Below, in pieces: positions 32,352 through 40,731 of a stretch of DNA of 52,926 nucleotides (the first letter of the stretch is position 1; every line of letters begins with the position of its first letter). Origin of the DNA: Ophioceras dolichostomum. Its lineage: Eukaryota > Ascomycota > Sordariomycetes > Magnaporthales > Ophioceraceae. Where the stretch lies: assembly GCA_003049485.1 (NCBI GenBank), contig PYST01000284.1:1-52926 (forward strand). Reading direction: 5' to 3'. The notes beneath the pieces were generated by a model, which did no database searches, was not told the DNA's origin, and saw nothing but the letters and a program-made list of their open reading frames with translations. Both the position numbers and the translations under genes were made by a program.

Positions 32352-32708
32352 GGCAGTGGTGGAAGGACGGAACAAATATCCAGTGGGTAGGCACTTATGA
32401 AACCCGAGAAAGAAACGGATAATTAATATACAAAGCTAGTAAAGAAAGAGGAAAGTATCAAGTGTAGTTAGCGAAGCCTGTGGCTGTTGTCCTTTCCTGC
32501 ACGGCGAACCATAAAGTCGCTTAGAACGTACCTAGGGACGAAGGAGATCTTACTAGTAGTCGGACCTTCACACAAAAAAAGGAGTTTCTAAAGCCGTTGT
32601 TTCGGGTTCCTCTCCACAGGCCACCTACCTGCGCAAGCACATGAGGACCCTGGAAGACTCTGAAACACATCGTCGACCTGGCACGCATACCCACCTACCC
32701 TTGTGCAC
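32352..32708. other. Short convergent intergenic region
   Basis: About 360 bases between two convergent genes. AT-rich ('GGATAATTAATATACAAAG' near 32418) with an 'ACTAGTAGT' motif at 32552-32560. Probably both 3' UTRs. Confidence 0.5.
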
Positions 32709-33713
32709 CTATTCAACATTCTTCGTGACCCCCGGCGAAGCAGCCTCCAAAATCGGCACCAACTGCTCCCAAACCTTCCTCTGCAGCGCCGGCCCTTCCT
32801 CACTAACAGGCAGTCCACCAAGGTGATGATTATTCACCGCCCCGTCGCACACATACTTCCCATGCGACTCCTCCCCCACCGACGCGCCAGCGACCAACGA
32901 GCGGCTGCCCACCTCCGTCGACCGCGCGAGCAAGAACCCCATCACAGCGAGGCCGACCCGCTGCGCGAGGCCCTCGACGTGGCGGATGAGCTCCGACTCG
33001 CAGTACCCCGGGTGCACCGCGTTGAGTATCACCCCCGACCCCTCCAGCTTGGGCGCCAGCTCGCGCACGAGCAGCATCTCGAGGCACTTCGTCACGGGGT
33101 ACCTGTCCAGCCTGTTGCACCTGCTTTCGTCCGCCAGCGCGGCGAAAATGTCGTCCTCGCGGCGCTCTGCAAACACAGCGGTGGCGTGCGCGCCACTGGT
33201 CACGATGCTCAGCCGCGGGGCGACGTTGTATTTCCTAGCGGTCGCCTTCAGCTTCGGGAGGAGCAAGAGGGCGAGAAGGAATGTGCTGATGACGTTGACG
33301 GTGACCGACAGCTCGTGGCCCTCGGCCGTGCTCCACCGGAAGGGGGCGACGGCCGCGTTCTCGATTACGGCGTCGATGCGTTGTAGTCCAGACGAAGGAG
33401 AACAGGCGCGCGCGGCGAACGCCTTGACGGAGTCGTAGGACGACAGGTCGAGGGACCACACCTCGATGACGGACGCCGCACAGCCCGTGGTGGCTTCGAT
33501 GTCGAGCTTGGCGCGCTCGCCCGCCTCGGCGTCGCGCACGGCGAGTATCACCTTTGCGGCGCCCAGGCGCGCGAGGTGGCGCGCCGCCTCCTTGCCGAGC
33601 CCGACGTTGGAGCCCGTCACGATGACGGTCTCGCCGGCGAAGGAGCGGGTCGGGTAGGTGGGGCGGACGAAGAGTTGAGAGTAGAAGAAGAGGGCGACGT
33701 CGCGGAGGGACAT
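32709..33713 (-). CDS. Short-chain dehydrogenase/reductase
   Basis: A 334-residue single-exon SDR. The cofactor motif is TGSNVGLG at 33-40. The NNAG motif is altered to 'IENAAVA' (around 118-124), a substitution seen in other fungal SDRs of this group. The catalytic serine is in 'SIVTSGA' (about 173) and the YPVTK pair is at 205-209. The N-terminus 'MSLRDVALFFYSQLFVRP' is hydrophobic and could associate with a membrane. It is one of three redox genes at 29.3-33.7 kb; the substrate is unknown. It differs from the SDR at 2088-3119 in all linker regions, so the two are not recent copies. Confidence 0.88.
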   Translation of the reverse strand: MSLRDVALFFYSQLFVRPTYPTRSFAGETVIVTGSNVGLGKEAARHLARLGAAKVILAVRDAEAGERAKLDIEATTGCAASVIEVWSLDLSSYDSVKAFAARACSPSSGLQRIDAVIENAAVAPFRWSTAEGHELSVTVNVISTFLLALLLLPKLKATARKYNVAPRLSIVTSGAHATAVFAERREDDIFAALADESRCNRLDRYPVTKCLEMLLVRELAPKLEGSGVILNAVHPGYCESELIRHVEGLAQRVGLAVMGFLLARSTEVGSRSLVAGASVGEESHGKYVCDGAVNNHHLGGLPVSEEGPALQRKVWEQLVPILEAASPGVTKNVE

Positions 33714-35227
33714 GTTTTCTTTTGCTTTTTCTTCTTCTTTTTGTTTGATGGCTGTGATGTTGATGGCGATGGTGATATCGGAATGTTAGCTTCAGTTATG
33801 TTGGGCGGGTAAGAAGTCGTTGTGAGGGAAATGTCGTAGGGAAGGGAGGCTAATAGTAGGTAGGGCCTATTGTACATGCAATGCCTCTGTGTAGGTGCTT
33901 GTAAGTAGCGCCTAGGTGAGGTACTACCAATGCAGAGCTGGAGAGTGACTCACTTAGAGCGGCATCTGGTGGATAGGAATGATGGCTTCAGTACTCGAAG
34001 AGAATTAAAGGGTTGGCAATCTGGGTGAGGGTCGGGTCAAATGTGCTTTGCCCCTTGTCCCTCAAAGGTGGGACGATAGGCGCCAGATAAATCGTGGTCG
34101 GTGCTGGCTGGCATGATGCTGCGCGGGATGGTTGCTTCTTTGGTACAACTGGGTTAGGGGAGCTACGAACGGGGAGCTACAGATAGACGGGAAGGGTACT
34201 CGGACTTAGACGCGGGGTTAGGACACACTTCCCGTGTGTCTCTGCCTCTGGCGCACTGCTCTTGTGTAGAGCACCACCCACCACATCAAATACCCCAGCG
34301 AGAACTGCTGTGCAGCGGTCCTTGTGTTGTCAAAGGACATTGGCGCCTAAGCGTTCGGCGTATTGGCCACATCGATATAGTGGACTACCTACCCTGAAGT
34401 GGTATCAATACGCGATACGATGCAGCGCTCTGATGGAAGAGCGTAGCATCTGGGTTAGGGTTGTAGAGTTGAAGCTGAAGCTGCCCCGCCCGGGGAACCA
34501 TCGGACCCCGACGCTGCATTGTAGATTTCCCCCATTAGACTAGCCGATCAGGAGACCACCACCTGGGCTTGTCGTCCACAGCTCGCCCAGGGCGAACTGT
34601 AAATACGGCCCAAACGCCGGTGCCGTGAAGGTCCTGGCCCCAAACTGCAGATCGACCTGGTGCCTGCATTAGGTAGGTACCCACGCTGCCCCTGGTCCTT
34701 TGGGCCGCGTCTCGGCCGCCGCGGGCACCGCAGCTCGCAGTCTTCCGATGAGGATATCCTTAGGTAGGTAGTACCTATCTAGGGGTGTAAGGTCATGCAC
34801 GGTGCCTATGTTAGCCTTGGGTTGTGCTTTTGGCAGGCTTTGGGCGTTCTATTTTGGAAGAAGGGTAATTCCTCTGGAATAATTTGCACCTTCCCCGTTC
34901 CAAAGTAGTTACCGTAATACTGCCAGAAACGTGTTGCCGTTGTACCCTGTTGACGACGAAAAAGGGACTACGTTAGTTCAAGGGCTCTGCCCTCCGCTCC
35001 TCGTCACAAACTACCTTTTGATTACCTAAGATAGTAGTAATAGCAGTAGCATGCACTTAAGGGACAATGACAACTTTATTAGATGTCCGGAAGATGAGTA
35101 CCTACTTGCCAGCTTGGGGATGGGCCTTAACAGGCTAATAGAGCTCCAGTCATCCCTCCGCTGTTCTCTCGAGGTCGAATCACTCATCGCCTCTCCTTTG
35201 TCCAGTGTCCCACTCATATACATCATC
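33714..35227. other. Intergenic, 1.5 kb, no gene recognised
   Basis: Promoter of the SDR gene followed by sequence with several 'TTAGGTAGGTA' repeats (about 34669-34679 and 34761-34771). Open frames are short and without domains. Confidence 0.5.
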
Positions 35228-36027
35228 CTAAAGATCGTCCTTCCACGCCCTTAGCTTCGTCATGGCCATCCGTATGAACGCGCAGGTCAAGTAGACTAAC
35301 GTGCACAGCCCGACGGGCACCCAAGCCAGCACCAACGTCGAGGTGCCTACTGCTACGAGGGCGGAGCTTTGCCCCTCGGTCATGTGTCGCACCACAGCCG
35401 CGGCAGAGACCGCGGCTGTGTGCTGCCACAGGGCGGCGACGCGACCTAGGAGAGACGCCAAGCCGACGGCGAGCTGGGCTATGATCAGGGAGAGCCGGTC
35501 CATCGACCCGGCGGGCTTCCAGAGGCCCATGCGCTCGGCCCTGGTGCCGCTGTCGCGTTTGTCAGTCCACTGCGGCGGCCAGTCGGGGAAATACGTGTCG
35601 TTGAGGATTATGGCCCTGTGGACCAGCAGCATCCCTATTTGGCAAATGCTGCGCTACAGCAAGGTTGTTGTTGATGATCAATATCAGCGTTACCTAGGTA
35701 GATGTGTAATTAAAAGTTGTCTTGATAGTCGAGGTTGGCGAATCACAGTAGCCCTGGAAAGACGATGTCCTCCTTAAAGACATTGCCTAGCTTGACCAGC
35801 TGGTGCGGGTCGTCCTCTGGAGCGACCACTAGGCTGAGATGTGATGCTCTCTTCCTACACTGCCACTCAGACAGTTCTCCGGCCGGCTTCAGATATATGC
35901 CGAAGTACCCTACACGCACCTCGAAGGACTGTTGAGACTCATATGTGAGGGATAGCAGGTGGAACTCGATCATGTGCCGTTCGCTGGTGCAGCCTGACAG
36001 GAGGATTGCTATTACATGCGGTTGCAT
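35228..36027 (-). CDS. Fig1-family membrane protein (5' end unresolved)
   Basis: Two exons on the minus strand, 36027-35747 and 35648-35228, joined in phase 2 over a 98-bp intron (GTGATT...GCGCAG) give 233 residues from the ATG at 36027. The Fig1-type extracellular part has 'SGCTSERHMIEFHLLSLTYE', 'VRVGYFGIYL' and 'LSEWQCRKRA', followed by 'DPHQLVKLGNVFKEDIVFPG'. The splice continues directly into a hydrophobic segment ('LLICQIGMLLVHRAIIL'). Two further membrane segments follow, one at 'LSLIIAQLAVGLASLLG' and one at 'VAVGTSTLVLAWVPVGLCT'. In yeast Fig1 assists calcium entry and fusion during mating; filamentous fungi have several diverged copies. Normally a membrane segment precedes the 'GC' motif. 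A hydrophobic stretch ('VLIVISFPIPLLVFASV') lies upstream at about 36170-36235 in another frame, so an upstream exon may be missing from this model, or the 5' end may be damaged. The donor GTGATT is weak. Confidence 0.6.
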
Positions 36028-36919
36028 CCATCTCGTCCGTTAGCAAAGGGGGGAAATCATATGTAAACAGGTAGGTAGGGAGGTAGGTAGCACGGTCAAG
36101 AGGAGAATGGGCTAGCAAGGCAGTCCGAGCAGTCTGAGAAACGGATGACTTGGGTTCGTGGGGGATAGACTTATAGAGTAGAATGATGGTAACGGAGGCG
36201 AACACCAGCAAAGGAATGGGGAAAGAAATGACTATTAAGACCGGCGAAGGTGTTGAGAACTGTGCCTGATCTCATGGCTGAACGATTTGGGCCTCATACC
36301 TGGTGCCAGAAAGCCCCATAGGCCTGAGCGGTCCGCATGTGCACTGGATGAGAGCTTTGATGGCGCAGGGACTTCTGGCGGGTCGGATCGCACCGGCTGC
36401 CCGGATCGCACTAATGGTCTGGAGCGTACCGACGGCCTGGAGCGTCCTGACGGCCCGCGGCGCACTGATGGCACTGGTGGTGCCCCTGTCGGCGTCTGTG
36501 GATGCGGTGATTCAATGGTGCTTGAGGACCCCTCTGAGGGCGCGGTCGTCGCGACGTGGATTTGATCGGGCGCAGCCATCCCGAACGATCGAGGGCTAGC
36601 GGAGGAAGATTAGATACCTCAGGCAGAGCAAGAAGCAGGCAGGCAATTGATATGTTAACTTCTTTTTATTTCGTTTTTTTTTTTTCATTTTTTTGGCGAT
36701 GAAGGAGACATTGGTGGGGTAAAAAGTTGCCCGCTTCAATCGCGGCACTCGAGGGGGGTGGGTCGCCTCAGCCTTGCCTCGGGCACAAGACCCGTGTCGT
36801 TGCGCTGAGGCGCCCGCTCTGCGGCCTGAAATGGACATGTGCCCAACGGTCGACGCGCTCATCCTCCATCCATCGTGACTTCTCTGGATGCCAGAGCAGT
36901 CCAACCTTACTCTCAAACC
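36028..36919. other. Region upstream of the Fig1-like gene, with possible lost 5' exons
   Basis: The minus strand has a hydrophobic stretch (about 36170-36235) and, further up, an open frame starting with ATG at 36579 that encodes a Pro/Ser/Arg-rich segment ending in 'GLWGFLAPG' at a possible GTATGA donor (about 36299). Both could be 5' exons of the Fig1-like gene, but I could not join them in frame without an implausibly short intron. An A/T-rich tract and 'GTAGGTAGGGAGGTAGGTAG' repeats lie near 36071-36090. Confidence 0.4.
36385..36480. repeat. 15-bp tandem repeats, imperfect
   Basis: Five or so degenerate 15-base units of the type CGGA(T/G)CGCAC/TGGAGCGTC. On the minus strand they encode repeats of 'RSRPSV', 'RSRPLV', 'RSGQPV' and 'RSDPPE' within the open frame that starts at 36579. 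Confidence 0.65.
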
Positions 36920-39748
36920 ATGTCTTCAGTCCCGGAGGCGCCTGCCGAAGCACCTTCAAGCTTTTCACCCTCGCCAAAGCCTCCTTCGCAGACCGTCGCA
37001 ACGACCGAAAAGAAGGATGGCCCAATCATCAAAGATAGTTAACACCAACCCCGATTCTATTCACACTATCGAGGGTGCAGGGTAATCAAGAGACCCAAAG
37101 AACTCGAGAGCCCGAGCCCCAACCCCAGCCTGAACCCAAGTCCACGGCCTCGGCGCCTCAGCCAGCCGGCACCTTCCACTCGCCGTGGCTGCTGCTTTAT
37201 GGAGTTGGGTTTGCGGACTTCAATTCTGAGGACGGCCACACGCCGTTCGTCGACGGCCCATTTCCCGTGGCCTGCTACAACATCGAGCTCGGCGAGGGAG
37301 AAGGAGCAGGCAGCGCGCGGATCGATTGGGTGTCGCCGCCGGATTTGACCAGCGGCGGCCCGCGTCAGCAACTGTCCATGACTGATGGAAAAGAGCTGAC
37401 CGACAGGTGGCGCGCCTTTTGGAACCATGAGGAGCAGGAGGAGCAGGAGGGCAAGCAGAAACTGGAGGACCAACAGGGACAGGAGGACCAGGAGATGGAG
37501 ACTCGCCAAAAGGGAAAGGAGGGAGAGTCTCACGATGGCAAGACGGATCAACAAGTGGGCGGCACTCAATAGAGCAGGGCCGTGAGCGGATCCTCCCCTC
37601 CCCATCGTCCCTCTGATCCCTCTGGTCGCCCTCTTCCCCGGCGCCCTCCAAAGCAGCGCCTGATGGTTGTGCAGGATTATTCGCCCACCGTCGACTGGCT
37701 GCTCTACACTGCTCTATCCAAGGAGCATCGCCCTGCGTTCCACCAGCACTTCCTCAACTCCGGCATCACCTTCAACACCGCTAAGGCCAACGGCGATTTG
37801 CCCTTCATGCGGGCGACCACCGTCAGCGGCTTCGGCAAGGACGTCTTGAGCGTCACGTGGTTCAAGAGTGTGTTCTACAAGCGGCAGTCGTCTCGCTTCA
37901 TCTTCGAGTCGCAGGTCCGCCAGGAAGTGAGCATGAACACCGGGGCTTTCGTCACGTTGGACCGTAAGGCGCGCGTCGCGAAGGCCGTTTCGAAGTGTCA
38001 CAACGTGTTTCGCAAGAACTGGGCCTTCCAGACCGTGGATCTGATCGACGACGAAGACGACGAGGACGAGACCCTCCTCTTCGGCGGGTGGGAGTAAACC
38101 GTTACTCTGTATCGCAAAGAGCATCGGGGAGGAGGGCAATCTGGTATGCCTTCGAAATTCAGTTCTCTGAGCTTCCCACTTCGTACTCCCCCCACATGTA
38201 TTCACGAAATGTGTTCATCAATGACCAATGTCACTACCATCTCTTGCTCTTATCCCAGGCACGATTCTCCTATCTCATGATTCTCTGCTACCTGACTAGG
38301 CTGTCGCTACCTTAGTAGGAACTTCGGAAGCTTTCGGAACCTCGAGACTTCGTCGTTTGTCGCTTCGCGAGCGAGGATGCAAGCTAACTCCCTTTCGACT
38401 CCCCGTTTACCCAGTCCTGATCTTCACAGATCCCGTGCCCTATTGCAGGTCCGGAACGCTCGATAGAGAAGAATGGGAAATGAAGAAAGGGTCACCAACC
38501 CTCACCTCCAAATGGCAGGCGGGTAAACACGAGACGGAGTCGTTTTTAGCGTACAAGCTGCAGGGCGCTCGATGGGCCCCAATCGACGAGGGGGTGCGCT
38601 TCTAGCGGGACAAGAGAGCTTGACCTCGACTGGAGCCTTCACGGGCGGCTGGATGAGCACATTCTCGGCTTTGATGAGCTGGTTGGTCGACCGGCCAATG
38701 AACTTCTGGTGCGAGGACGACGAGTTTGAATCGTCGCCTCCCGTCCTGACCGTGAGGAACTTGGGGCCGGACGCCCGGCTTCAGCTAGGGTACGTCGAGG
38801 CCCTCCTGATGACCGTCTACCTCGACTCGATGAGGTTCCTCGACAACGTCGCATATGAGCTGTCCTACATGGTGCACTACTCCACCGACGAGCAGAAGTT
38901 TGCGCAGGTGCATCCGCCTCTGGGTCATGACGCTAAACCAGGCCCAACTGCACCTGCCACCCACGCGGGACTCCATCGAGTCCTTCGCCGCCGACGCGCT
39001 CGCCGCCCACATCGGGCCCGACGTGGTCTCTGAGAAAATCGACATCAAGGGCAACATCCGGCGGCTCATCAAGCGGTTCGACGGCTTGATCCTCAGGGCA
39101 GAGAAAGTGCAGGGCATGATGCGAGCAGAGCTTGCCATGGTCGAGACACAGCAGCAGCTACTGCAGTCCGAGAACATCACCAAGCTGACGGAGCTTGCCT
39201 TCATCTTTGTGCCGCTCTCGTTCATCACCAGCGCCTTCGGCATGTCGATCAAGGAGCTCGAAAGCTCGGTGCCAGTTTGGTATGTCGTGGTCGCCTCCGC
39301 CCTCCTGATTCTCATGGCTTACGCAGTGAGGCTCGCGATCCGGAGCCCCCTCTACTTGACCGCAAAGAAGCGGATGGCTCAAGAATGCCGTGGATACGGC
39401 AATCTCTGCGAGGACCAGCCGATCCGGGCCCGCTTGGTGTTGGCCGTCGCGGCAGCGTGGGTATTGACCCTCGTGGCCCTTGGCTGGTTCCCAGCCGTTC
39501 TCCAATCAAGCTTGCTCGTTGCCACCCTCTGGGTCCTTCGCCCTGCCCTGGACCCGACTTTCAAAGGCGTCATCACTGGGGTCATCGTGGGAGGTCTCTT
39601 AACCTTACTCCCTCCCCTCGCTCCCGCGAGCATCCTGGCGAGATGGCTCACTCGGGAGGGCTACGTCGACTTTATCCTGCCGGCCAAGGGTGTCCGCAGA
39701 CTCAAAGCCCTACGCGCCGCTCGCGCCAGGGCGATGTCTTCTGCCTAG
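36920..39748 (+). pseudogene. CorA-like Mg2+ transporter-family gene, broken by several lesions
   Basis: From the ATG at 36920 ('MSSVPEAPAEAPSS') onward, one long protein can be read only by changing frame. The frame ends at 37040, continues in a second frame to 37083 ('NTNPDSIHTIEGAG') and in a third from about 37078 ('NQETQRTREPEPQ'). A TAG at 37570 interrupts an otherwise unbroken frame that then reads 'QDYSPTVDWLLYTALSKEH' and 'SVFYKRQSSRFIFES' up to a TAA at 38095. Further on, 'FLAYKLQGARWAPIDEGVRF' ends in a TAG at 38603. A frame change leads into 'ESLTSTGAFTGGWM' and 'VRNLGPDARLQLGYVEALLM', and another near 38910 into 'MTLNQAQLHLPPTRDSIESF'. The C-terminal part has the CorA-like membrane region ('LAFIFVPLSFITSAFGMS') and three more hydrophobic segments. 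Such fungal proteins have a CorA-type pore region with GMS in place of the classical GMN. Introns might account for part of 38098-38455, but not for the close-set frame changes. Confidence 0.68.
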
Positions 39749-40731
39749 AATCCAGCCAGTAGGGCATGAAGCTCGGGCTCGCAATTCCTCATCGACGCCG
39801 ACGCAACACCACTCTCGTCGTGCCTGAATAGGCTGTTAGGTATGGGCTAGGACGCAACATGGAGGTGAGGATGCGAGTGGCCGAATCTCCTCGAAACCCA
39901 CAGCCCAATCACAAGCTCACCGCGGACTGTCCGATCGTCGAGGACAAACTTCTCAATGCAGGACTTCCCGTAAACTCCGAGCGCGCAGAAGCTCAGTCAA
40001 CGATACACCATGACGCAAAATCGGGACACGCGATGACTACCACCTTCCTGGCTTGGCTGAACAAAAGGTGCCCTCGATTGTGGACGGCATCGAGAAACCA
40101 TTGCGGAGCGAAGAAACTATTCCCGCCCCAGTCTATGTCGCCACATACGGCAAGCTAGAGAGGAGAAGAAAAAAAATACGGCTGGACCACCAGTGCGGGT
40201 AAGTTTGTCTTCATGGCCTGCCTAATGGCATCATCATCCGTCATCGGGTCTCCACGGCTAAACCGTGGTCCACTTTCCACCACACGAATTTTCCCACCTT
40301 TAACTTACCATTCCCTGGATGGAGATGCAGATTAGGCTGCGGAGATCTCGTCCTTCTCCCCCCCTCAGCTCTCCGCTTCCTCGGCACGGCACTCAAATCC
40401 CCATCTGCAAAGGTCGCCAAGAGGCACAAATACCGGTAAATGATCGTCAACCCCAAGGACCCCAATGGTGGGAAAACCAATCTTCAGGGCCGCAATAACT
40501 TAAGTTGATCCCCCGCGCGCAGCGTCGCTGAGGGGTAGAGGTGATGAAAGAGGGGGGATGCGCGAGGGAAGGGCAGGAACTTTGTTCCGTTCTCGGGCCG
40601 TGGCGAGCCCGCTCCTTGAGGTACGACCTCTAGGTGCATGTCGGGAACCGAGTATAAAGATCAGCCCCGGCTATAGCTGCTTACGAGGAGACACTTGAGA
40701 TCATCGAGGCCACCGATGCGAAGTGACCAAG
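39749..40731. other. Intergenic, promoter of the GH2 gene
   Basis: About 980 bases without a recognisable gene. The last 150 bases form the promoter of the beta-galactosidase gene. Confidence 0.5.
40653..40658 (+). promoter_or_regulatory. TATA box of the GH2 beta-galactosidase gene
   Basis: TATAAA lies 79 bases before the ATG at 40732, well placed for a core promoter. Confidence 0.5.

Noticed and set aside
31335..32375. 346-codon open frame opposite the NmrA-like gene
   Set aside because: Antisense to a gene with intact family motifs; the shadow has no recognisable feature.
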